Assembly: GCA_026706225.1 (NCBI GenBank)
Contig: JAPOZE010000383.1
Location: 1 to 11,207, forward strand
From: Acidobacteriota bacterium
GTDB lineage: Bacteria; Acidobacteriota; Terriglobia; Versatilivoradales; Versatilivoraceae
Direction: 5' to 3'
DNA length: 11,207 nt
Part shown: piece by piece, positions 1 to 6,533 of the stretch
How the letters are laid out: each line of letters begins with the position of its first letter
Numbering within the stretch: the first letter of the stretch is position 1
Made by a program: the position numbers and the translations under genes
Notes under the pieces: generated by a model
The model's input: the letters and a program-made list of their open reading frames with translations, nothing else
Database searches by the model: none
What the model was told of the DNA's origin: nothing

Positions 1-4
1 TCCG

Positions 5-1024
5 ATGCAATCCGGGTTCTCTCGTCGCAGGTTCCTGCAATCCCTGGGCGCCGCCGGGGCCGCCGGATCCATCCTGGGGTCCGCCACCTCTTCGCCGGCC
101 GCGGCCTCCGACTCCCGTTCCGTCCCCCTGATCGCCTCCTCCATGTCCGGCTCTTCCTCGGGATTCGTTCATCCCCAAAAGGTTCTGTTGTGGGAACGAA
201 CCCGCAAGGAAGTCCGGGAAGACCTCCAGAGTGGCAACCTCAAGGCCGCCATCGTGCCCACCGGGTCCACCGAGCAGCACAACGAACACCTGGCGCTGAT
301 TACCGATGCCGCTACCGCCACCCTGTTCGCTCAACAGGCCGCTCTCCGGCTCTACCCCCAGGTGACGGTCTCCACGCCCTGCCCGGTCGGCTACTCCCCC
401 TATCACATGGCCCGCAAGGGAAGCCTTACCTTGCGCAAGGAAACCTTTCTGGCCTACGTCTTTGACGTGATCGAGAGCCTCACCGCTCACGGGTTCGGCA
501 CCATCTTGGTGGTCAACGGCCATGGGGGAAACCATGCCCTGCTCAAAGGGGCGGTCCCCGAGTGGCGCCGGAAACTGGGAGTCACCCTGGACGCCGTCTC
601 CTACGGGGAAGGTTACACGGACGAGGAGCTGGCCACCTTCCTGACCTCCTACCGGCAGAAGCTGGACGGAAAGCTGGACACGCTGGCCCGCCAAACCGCC
701 CACAGCCACGCCTCGGAAAACGAAACCTCGATCCTCATGGCCGCCTATCCGGACCGGGTCCGTTTCGTCACCCTGGAGGAATACGACCAGGCAGGTCTGA
801 ACTACGAATCGGACATGCCGCCCAAGGTCTGGGAGTATATGGAGCCCTTCGAAGCCCAGCGGACCACCAACCCGGAAAACCCCAGAGACCGCGCCCGCCA
901 GGAGCAGGCCCTGCTTGCGACCCCGGAAAAGGGCGAGAGACTGATTGCCATGGGTACGCGCTACATTGTCGACAGGCTGCAGCGGATGATGCAGGCCACC
1001 GATGCCGGACGCCCCTGGCCGTAA
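5..1024 (+). CDS. Tat-exported creatininase-family amidohydrolase
   Basis: A 339-residue protein of the creatininase / mycofactocin MftE / FAPy-deformylase amidohydrolase family, metal enzymes that hydrolyse amide bonds. It opens with a twin-arginine signal (SRRRFLQSLGAAGAAGS, residues 6-22) and an Ala/Ser-rich stretch to about residue 36, so it should be exported folded. Family motifs are in order: VPTGSTEQHNEHLALITD (84-101; probable ligands E90, H92, D101), VVNGHGGNH (169-177; H173) and HASENETS (235-242; E240). The usual EQHGPHLPL is changed to EQHNEHLAL and HAG to HAS. The ATG at 5 is supported by the Tat motif directly after it; any ribosome binding site lies outside the window. The next gene on this strand begins about 160 bases downstream. 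The family is secure. The substrate is unknown, and true creatininase activity is unlikely because creatininase itself has NGHYEN where this has NGHGGN. Confidence 0.93.
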   Translation: MQSGFSRRRFLQSLGAAGAAGSILGSATSSPAAASDSRSVPLIASSMSGSSSGFVHPQKVLLWERTRKEVREDLQSGNLKAAIVPTGSTEQHNEHLALITDAATATLFAQQAALRLYPQVTVSTPCPVGYSPYHMARKGSLTLRKETFLAYVFDVIESLTAHGFGTILVVNGHGGNHALLKGAVPEWRRKLGVTLDAVSYGEGYTDEELATFLTSYRQKLDGKLDTLARQTAHSHASENETSILMAAYPDRVRFVTLEEYDQAGLNYESDMPPKVWEYMEPFEAQRTTNPENPRDRARQEQALLATPEKGERLIAMGTRYIVDRLQRMMQATDAGRPWP

Positions 1025-1109
1025 AGGGAAACTATCTGTGACTGCGTGAGGAAACATTTTCCCGCCGACAACATCGTGTAACCGTCTTTTCAACGGCTAC
1101 TGCCGATCC

Positions 1110-1184
1110 ACAGTCAGGTCTCTACTGCCGGTCTTTCTGTCCCTTCTTGCCCTTGCCATTCCTGCCGACGGTGGAACCCGTGCG
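1110..1184 (+). other. Probable signal-peptide extension of the EEP gene
   Basis: The frame of the downstream EEP gene stays open upstream of its first GTG, back to a TGA at 1047-1049. It reads TVRSLLPVFLSLLALAIPAD over 1110-1169, which looks like a Sec signal peptide: an Arg, an 11-15 residue hydrophobic core and small residues near a cleavage site. There is no in-frame ATG, GTG or TTG in it. Candidate non-standard starts are CTG at 1125, 6 bases after a weak AGG, and ATT at 1056, which follows GAGGA too closely. Translation of this part is inferred only. Confidence 0.45.
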
Positions 1185-1979
1185 GTGTGCCTGGAAGTCG
1201 CTCCGAGATTCGGCAGTCTCCACCAGCCGGCCCCCTCTCCGGCCACCAGCTTGACGGCCATTAGCCTGAACCTGGCCACCGAGACTTCCTTCCGAAAAAT
1301 ATTGCGAGAACTGGAACGGGTCGGGCTCCTCCAGTCCGATCTGTTCTTCTTCCAGGAAGTGGAGCACTATCCGGACCGTGGGTCCCTGCTGATCGACCGA
1401 TTGGCCGAGCACCTCGGCTATGACTTTCTGTTCGCCCCGGCTCAGCGAGTCGGAAAAAGCGGTGCTCAAGGGCTGGCGATCCTGAGCCGCTATCCCCTGC
1501 AAGATCCCAAGGTCGTCCGTCTGCCCCGGTTCGTTCTAAAGGTCAACAATCGCTGCCGAATCGCCCTGACCGCCACCGCGGCCACACCCCTGGGCGCCGT
1601 CGGACTCGTCAACCTCCATCTGGATACCCGTATCAACCTGAGTCAGCGCTACCGACAGCTTCAACCCGTGCTCGAGGCCGCCTCGGAACTTCCCCAAGCC
1701 TCTCTGATCGCCGGCGACCTCAACACCCAGGACTTTCTCTGGGTCGAGAACCTGCTTCCCCTGCCCTTCCTCCATCGCCAGGTCCAGCCTGTCTTGGCCA
1801 GGATGGAGGCTTCCGGATACTCGACACCATTCGCCCGAACCGGGCGCACCCATGCCTGGGCTCCGCTCAAACTGGACTGGATCTTTCTGAGAAATTTGAG
1901 GGCGCAGGACCGACGGTTGCAAAAGATCGGGTTCTCCGATCACCGCGCCCTCTGGGTGCAGGTGGTTCCCGACGGGTAA
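1185..1979 (+). CDS. Endonuclease/exonuclease/phosphatase (EEP) domain protein
   Basis: A 264-residue protein with the EEP fold of DNase I, AP endonucleases, sphingomyelinases and inositol phosphatases, which cleave phosphodiester or phosphomonoester bonds with Mg2+. Visible motifs, numbered from the GTG at 1185, are SLNLAT (27-32, N29), FFQEVE (55-60, metal ligand E58), LVNLHLDT (141-148, catalytic H145), AGDLNTQ (176-182, D178 and N180), LDWIFL (230-235, D231) and SDHRALWV (251-258, D252/H253). The catalytic set therefore looks complete. The start is uncertain: GTG 1185 is the first standard start and TTG 1251 sits just before the core domain, but a signal-like stretch lies in frame upstream. 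The gene may be secreted. It ends 9 bases from the 3' end of the convergent AP-superfamily gene. Nuclease and lipid or sugar phosphodiesterase roles cannot be told apart from sequence. Confidence 0.85.
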   Translation: MCLEVAPRFGSLHQPAPSPATSLTAISLNLATETSFRKILRELERVGLLQSDLFFFQEVEHYPDRGSLLIDRLAEHLGYDFLFAPAQRVGKSGAQGLAILSRYPLQDPKVVRLPRFVLKVNNRCRIALTATAATPLGAVGLVNLHLDTRINLSQRYRQLQPVLEAASELPQASLIAGDLNTQDFLWVENLLPLPFLHRQVQPVLARMEASGYSTPFARTGRTHAWAPLKLDWIFLRNLRAQDRRLQKIGFSDHRALWVQVVPDG

Positions 1980-1988
1980 CCCGCATTC

Positions 1989-4529
1989 TCAGGGACCCTC
2001 GACCTGCTGGCGAATGGGGATGATCCGGCCGGGAAAGGGCGGGAACTCGGGACCCGAGAGATGGTCCGGATCGGGAACGATCCGCCGGCTGATGGGATCG
2101 AGCCGTCCGATGGCGTCCAACAGGGTGGGAGCGATGTCCAGGGTGAGAAAGGCTCCGGGAAGCTTGCGGCCGCGCTCAAGGCCCAGTTCCTCTCCTCCCC
2201 AGACCATGAAGGTGGTCTGCGTTTCCAACGGCAGGAACCCCCCGTGGCTGCCACCCGGCTGCTGGCCCATGGTGTTGACGTTCCAACCGTGCCGCATCCA
2301 GACGCGGAAGTCGGGGGTAGCCTGTTTGAATCGGAACCGGAGCACTCTCGTCAAGTCCTCTCTCCGTCCGGCCCCATCCATCGGCATCAAGACGCCGGCA
2401 CGACTCTCGCCGCTCAAGTAGTCCTGAAAGTTGGGCCGGAACAGGTCGGCCAGAATGACCGGGGCCAGGCTGGTTTCCAGCCGGGCCGTCTCGGACACCC
2501 ACCGGCGCGGATCGAGCCAACGCGCCCACAACCGGCCGGGGTATCCAAGAGGATCCCTGGATCCTGCGGCCCCTGCCCCATCGAGCCTGGCCAACTCCCT
2601 GCGACTCTCCAGGGGCGCATACCACAGCGTTCCATCGGTCGCTTCCAGAAGGACCGCCTGACCGCGATCTTCCGAGGCCAGCAGCCACAGCGCCTGCCGG
2701 AGCGGCGGCCCCTTCCAGCCGGTCAGATCCTCCAGCGGGATCGGGGCGACAAAATAGTTGAAGGGGTAGCGGTTCCCATAGGCATTCGGATTGAGCGTCC
2801 AATAGCCGGTTATCAGATCGGGGTAGCTCAGGGGGAGAAAGGGCGCTTCACCCGACTGCGACCAGCGCTCGGAGGCCGGCCGGGCCCAGCCCACGGTGTA
2901 GTTCGCGAGCTGCTCCAGGCTGTTGGGGGGACCGAAGTACCCCTTGGGGATTACCCCGTCGATTTCAAGCCCCGACCGGATGAAACGGCGCCACTCCGTC
3001 TCTTCCAACGGAAACGCCAACAATCGCCGCAGGATGGCGGCCTGGTTTCGATAGAGTTTCGACTCGGAAGCCAGTCGCGAGCCTGCATCCCTGGCCGATG
3101 GCATTTCGGCGGCCTGATGCCGCTCCGACCACGCCTCGAACACCTCCGCGGCCTGTTGCAGGGAGAACGCATCCGCCTCGAGCCACGGGCGAGCCCTTTG
3201 GAAAACCGGCCGGAAGACTTCAAGCACCCGATCCAGCTTTTCCACATCGTTGCGCAAGCGCATAGAATCCAGCAGGAGCAGGTGGAGTCGATTCAGATCG
3301 GAATGGCGCAGAAACAGATCGAATCTCGGATTCCCCATATTGGCGGCAAAGGCCGTGAAGTAACCCTTGGACCCGAAGGGCACGGCCTCCCCGTAGGGAG
3401 ACTCCGGGCTTTCGTACACCCTGGTGAAGTCCACCCCGGGAATCGGTCGAGTCAGGGCATGATCGGAATCCTCCACTTCGGGAGACAGCACGGTGTGGCT
3501 GCCGAACTCCGACCGTCGCAGCCAGGGGTTGATGGGAAACCCGTAGTTGACGTGGGCCGGATAGAGGTTCATCCCGTGGTCGGAGATCATGGCAACCAGG
3601 GTCCGGTCCCGGCGAGCCGTCTGCTCCACCGCCCCCATGACCTCGCCGAACCAGTCGTCCAGCTTGACCAGCAGGTGCAGGACCGACCGGTAGGAGCTGT
3701 CCAGATGAAGACGGTGGTCGACGGAGACGAACAGCGCGGTGATGAAGTCGAGGGTCTCGGAGGGGTCTCCCTCGGCCCGCCACTTGAGCCACTTGGCCAG
3801 GGTCAGGGACAGACTCTGGTCCAGGCGCTCGACGTGGTCGGGATAGGCCACCAGATGGGAGAGATGCTGGTGCAGTACGGCTCCCGGCCTGAACTCCCGC
3901 CGGCCGGCCCGGACCAGGAATTTGCCCATGGCCCCCAGTTGTATGGCCGACCGCTTGCGGCTCAAGGTCTGCAGGGAACTCCAGACCCTTTCGGGTGGGA
4001 AGGCGTCCGGCAGAATCGGGATCCCCAGCAGATCCAGCTCCCAGAGAGCGTGGGTCCGTCCGCTGCCCCTGATCAGCTTGCCCGCTGAATCGAACAGGCC
4101 GTTCAGATATACTCCTGAGGCACCGCTGGCCCGGTTGAAGTAGTAGTTCCTCTTGACGATGCTGGGCTGGCCCGAATCGATCTGAGCCCAAACCGGAGCC
4201 GAGAGCGGCAGCGTCCCCGTGAAGATGGTTCCGGCACGTACTCCCTGGCGGACAAAATACTCCTTCATGTTGGGTAGCAGCTCTTCCTTGCCCACCAGCA
4301 TCTGGGTGTGCCGGTAGGCTTCGCGGAAACGCCCCGGAAAGGGAAGCCGCAGGACGGCGTCTGATTGCGGGGCCAGAGCCGCCTCTATCAGGAGGCCCGG
4401 CAGCCCATCGACCTTGAGCAGAATGATTCTGGACCGCTGCTCCCGGGAGGCAGGATCGGCCGCGGCCCGGTCGGAACCGGAGCAGATGACCAGAACAATG
4501 GCGGCCAACAGACAGGCAGTCCTTCGCAA
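1989..4529 (-). CDS. Secreted alkaline-phosphatase-superfamily phosphodiesterase-like enzyme
   Basis: An 846-residue protein of the alkaline phosphatase superfamily, closest by motif to type I phosphodiesterase/nucleotide pyrophosphatases (NPP). The metal and nucleophile set is in family order: D41 (IILLKVDG, 35-42), nucleophile S110 in LPLSAPVWAQIDSG (107-120; Thr in most NPPs), D271 and H275 (SVDHRLHLD), D317-H318 (MISDHGMN) and H762 (GGSHGGF). TLDIAPTLLDAIGR near the C-terminus is also typical. About 444 residues separate H318 and H762, far more than in compact bacterial NPPs. The N-terminus MRRTACLLAAIVLVICSG, followed by RAAAD, is a Sec signal with a likely AAA|D cleavage. I chose TTG 4529 because GAGGG lies 8 bases upstream; TTG 4577 overlaps the upstream stop as TTGA and would add 16 residues. 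Substrate unknown: phosphodiester, phosphonate or sulfate ester are all possible. Confidence 0.88.
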   Translation of the reverse strand: MRRTACLLAAIVLVICSGSDRAAADPASREQRSRIILLKVDGLPGLLIEAALAPQSDAVLRLPFPGRFREAYRHTQMLVGKEELLPNMKEYFVRQGVRAGTIFTGTLPLSAPVWAQIDSGQPSIVKRNYYFNRASGASGVYLNGLFDSAGKLIRGSGRTHALWELDLLGIPILPDAFPPERVWSSLQTLSRKRSAIQLGAMGKFLVRAGRREFRPGAVLHQHLSHLVAYPDHVERLDQSLSLTLAKWLKWRAEGDPSETLDFITALFVSVDHRLHLDSSYRSVLHLLVKLDDWFGEVMGAVEQTARRDRTLVAMISDHGMNLYPAHVNYGFPINPWLRRSEFGSHTVLSPEVEDSDHALTRPIPGVDFTRVYESPESPYGEAVPFGSKGYFTAFAANMGNPRFDLFLRHSDLNRLHLLLLDSMRLRNDVEKLDRVLEVFRPVFQRARPWLEADAFSLQQAAEVFEAWSERHQAAEMPSARDAGSRLASESKLYRNQAAILRRLLAFPLEETEWRRFIRSGLEIDGVIPKGYFGPPNSLEQLANYTVGWARPASERWSQSGEAPFLPLSYPDLITGYWTLNPNAYGNRYPFNYFVAPIPLEDLTGWKGPPLRQALWLLASEDRGQAVLLEATDGTLWYAPLESRRELARLDGAGAAGSRDPLGYPGRLWARWLDPRRWVSETARLETSLAPVILADLFRPNFQDYLSGESRAGVLMPMDGAGRREDLTRVLRFRFKQATPDFRVWMRHGWNVNTMGQQPGGSHGGFLPLETQTTFMVWGGEELGLERGRKLPGAFLTLDIAPTLLDAIGRLDPISRRIVPDPDHLSGPEFPPFPGRIIPIRQQVEGP

Positions 4530-4537
4530 GGCAGACG

Positions 4538-4542
4538 CCCTC
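4538..4542 (-). promoter_or_regulatory. Shine-Dalgarno deciding the TTG start at 4529
   Basis: GAGGG on the - strand lies 8 bases before TTG 4529. It favours this start over the upstream in-frame TTG at 4577, which has only a weak AAG nearby. The open frame runs a further 220 codons upstream, but that part lies almost entirely within the previous gene and reads as low-complexity Pro/Gly/Arg sequence. Confidence 0.55.
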
Positions 4543-4573
4543 GGAATTCCTGAGCCGATAATCGAGTTGCTGA

Positions 4574-6352
4574 TCAAGGAGTTGACTTGGCCGGGAAGAC
4601 CGAAGACTGGGAGGCGGATCCGGAAGGGAAAATCCAGCCCGCCACCTGGTTCCGGTATCCTTCCGGCACGGATCGTGGATAGAGCCGCTTGAGACTCTGC
4701 AGGAATCGGCGGGACTCGGGCCGGCTGCGCTGTGGATCGGCGGCGGAAAGCCGGTCCCAGGCCTGGAACAGGCGGGACCAGGTGATCCCGTTCAGGTGGG
4801 GTTGCCGATTGAATCCGCGAATCACCTCCAGGGCCCGGTCCAGCTCCCGCTGTCGCCGATAACGGGCGATGTCCCCGGTGGAGATCGACCGCCGGCCCAG
4901 ATCGAGCCTCTGGCGAATCCCGTCCTCGTAGACCCTTCGTATGAAGAGGCCCAGCCGACCGGATGCGCTTCGGGTGATCGCCTGGTGCCGGACCCTGGCG
5001 TTCTCGACCTGGCGCGCAAAGGAATCGGCCAGAGGATTGGAGGTGCGCCGATCCAGCATCCTGAGCAGCAGCCCGTTGGTGTCCTTGTCGAAGTGCCATC
5101 CCATTCGAGCAAAGAGCTTGGCCGGCTCGATTCCCGAGGAGACCGACCGGTTGCTGAAAAAGGTCACGTCCTTCCTGTTGAGGCTCCAACTGCCGATGTA
5201 GCGCAGGGCTTGCAGGTGAAGCGGCAACCCGTAGACTGAAAGCAGATTCTCGGCCGTATTGCGTATCACGGCCGTATCCTGCCTGCGGCCGGGATTGCCG
5301 GGTTTGAAGAAGTTCAGCACGATCACCGGACGCAGCTTGAAATCGCTGATGAGCACGTAGTAGGCCAGCGGAATCTCTCCTTCGGGATTTTCCTCCATGC
5401 GCGCCAGGACTCGCGGATGCTCGAAGGGGTTGTAACCCAGGTCGAACGGATTGTTCTTGGGCCAGGGCCGAGGCCGTTCAGCCAGGTCCGCCTTGCGGAT
5501 CGAAAGGACCGCGGTCCGATAGAGAGGCCAACGACCGTCCAGCCCAAAGTAAACCTCCCTGAACCGCAAGCCCTGGAGGGTGGCCCGACTGTGCAGATAA
5601 GCGGCCGCCTTGCCCATCTTTTCCCGCATGCGGGTCTCGAAGTTGTCCACCACCCAGTATTCGGAACGACCGCTGGCCACGATGCCCAGAGCCTCGCGGT
5701 TGATCAGGGCCGTATATTTCAGGTCCATGATGGCCGGCAACCCGAGGTTCCGGTCGGAGGGCTGCAGAGCCGCTGCCTCTTCGTAGAGCAGCAGGAGAGC
5801 GTAGAGCTGATGGAATTGTCGTTTGTCCAGATCGTTGCGGTAGTCCCGGTAGGTCTCCAACGCAAAACGGCCCGGAGTGAAGAAACTGGCGAAGTCCGCC
5901 ACTGTCCTGGCGGCGGCCCAGGCGAAACGGCCCTTGGCGCCGGACTTGCGGCCGCGAGCCGTCAAGACCGGCTTGGGCAGTCTTCGGATCGGCCCGGCGG
6001 CTCCACCCGCGGTACCCCGAGGCGACCACCAGGGGAACGGCAGCGCCGCCTTCACTCGCTGGGTGAACCCTGGAGAGCTGCTGCTCAGGTTCCAGACCGC
6101 AATCCATTGGTGGGCCGTGGAGTCCTCGGGATCCAGAACGACGGCCAGCAGGGGGATGAACTCGGCTCGATTCGCTCCCAGGATGGAAAGCACAAAGCGG
6201 TAGGGACGGTCGGAGTTGTTCTCGATTTCCAGGGGATGGTTGCGGATCTCCAAGGGTTGCGGCTGGTACTGTTGGAAAACGGTTTCCGCCGACAACCATC
6301 CGACCGGCAGGCAACCGGCCAAACACCCGCCAATAATCCACCGCAACCACAT
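4574..6352 (-). CDS. Unrecognised secreted or lipid-anchored protein, 592 residues
   Basis: I do not recognise a family. The N-terminus MWLRWIIGGCLAGCLPVGWL, followed by SAE, is an export signal: either Sec with LSA|E cleavage or a lipoprotein, since LAGC (11-14) fits a lipobox. Residues 30-90 look like a beta-rich domain (PLEIRNHPLEIENNSDRPYRF); a helical, charged region with an Ala/Leu-rich segment (HQLYALLLLYEEAAALQ) covers about 160-260; the hydrophobic patch IPLAYYVLISDFKLRPVIVL (327-346) is followed by FFKPGNPGRR; the C-terminal third is Arg-rich and helical. There is no Cys beyond the signal. ATG 6352 is preferred because AGGG lies 7 bases upstream and the signal begins there; ATG 6400 has no good site and would add 16 basic residues. 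The AP-superfamily gene follows after 44 bases, so the two are probably co-transcribed. Function unknown; a substrate-handling or partner role is only a guess. Confidence 0.82.
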   Translation of the reverse strand: MWLRWIIGGCLAGCLPVGWLSAETVFQQYQPQPLEIRNHPLEIENNSDRPYRFVLSILGANRAEFIPLLAVVLDPEDSTAHQWIAVWNLSSSSPGFTQRVKAALPFPWWSPRGTAGGAAGPIRRLPKPVLTARGRKSGAKGRFAWAAARTVADFASFFTPGRFALETYRDYRNDLDKRQFHQLYALLLLYEEAAALQPSDRNLGLPAIMDLKYTALINREALGIVASGRSEYWVVDNFETRMREKMGKAAAYLHSRATLQGLRFREVYFGLDGRWPLYRTAVLSIRKADLAERPRPWPKNNPFDLGYNPFEHPRVLARMEENPEGEIPLAYYVLISDFKLRPVIVLNFFKPGNPGRRQDTAVIRNTAENLLSVYGLPLHLQALRYIGSWSLNRKDVTFFSNRSVSSGIEPAKLFARMGWHFDKDTNGLLLRMLDRRTSNPLADSFARQVENARVRHQAITRSASGRLGLFIRRVYEDGIRQRLDLGRRSISTGDIARYRRQRELDRALEVIRGFNRQPHLNGITWSRLFQAWDRLSAADPQRSRPESRRFLQSLKRLYPRSVPEGYRNQVAGWIFPSGSASQSSVFPAKSTP

Positions 6353-6359
6353 GAAGCGA

Positions 6360-6363
6360 CCCT
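6360..6363 (-). promoter_or_regulatory. Shine-Dalgarno deciding the ATG start at 6352
   Basis: AGGG on the - strand with a 7-base spacer to ATG 6352; a GGAGG sits a few bases further upstream. It places translation initiation directly before the export signal and argues against the in-frame ATG at 6400. Confidence 0.6.
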
Positions 6364-6408
6364 GCCTCCGAGATCCAAACCCTTTTTTGAGACGCAACAT
6401 CCCGGGCG

Positions 6409-6427
6409 CGGGTTTCCGGAAAACCCG
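6409..6427 (-). other. Second hairpin overlapping the terminator-like stem
   Basis: A perfect 7-base inverted repeat, CGGGTTT / AAACCCG on the + strand (6409-6415 and 6421-6427) around a 5-base loop. It shares bases 6425-6427 with the neighbouring terminator-like hairpin, so the two cannot fully form at once. It lies just upstream of the unknown secreted protein gene. A regulatory role is inferred from this geometry only. Confidence 0.35.
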
Positions 6428-6443
6428 GCCGTTTTTCGGCCGG
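6420..6443 (-). terminator. Rho-independent terminator-like hairpin after the aminotransferase gene
   Basis: Read on the - strand this is CCGGCCG, loop AAAAA, CGGCCGG (6443-6437 and 6431-6425), then G and TTTT (6423-6420). The stem is seven all-GC pairs. The T tract is short but follows at once. It lies about 90 bases past the aminotransferase stop and about 70 bases before the next gene, where it would separate the two transcription units, fully or partly. Confidence 0.5.
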
Positions 6444-6533
6444 CGGATCTCTGTCCGACGGCGCTTGCGGTCAACCGGCAAACCGGTCCGGCCCGGTCCT
6501 CCTGGACGTCCTGAGCCGAGACGCCGACCGCTG

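Noticed and set aside
1050..1062. Small hairpin GGAAA-CAT-TTTCC after the creatininase gene
   Set aside because: A 5-bp, AT-leaning stem with a 3-base loop and no T run is too weak to call a terminator.
1973..1983. Palindrome CGGGTAACCCG across the EEP stop codon
   Set aside because: The arms are 5 bases with a 1-base centre, so no real hairpin can form. It is short enough to be chance in GC-rich sequence.
2061..4088. A 675-codon open frame on the + strand, opposite the AP-superfamily gene
   Set aside because: It is wholly antisense to a gene with a complete catalytic motif set. Its product is rich in Gly, Pro, Arg and Gln with no domain, as expected from GC-rich codon bias.
4530..5189. N-terminal extension of the AP-superfamily frame by 220 codons
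   Set aside because: It lies mostly inside the preceding gene in another frame, reads as Pro/Gly/Arg-rich sequence, and would bury a good signal peptide that has its own ribosome binding site.
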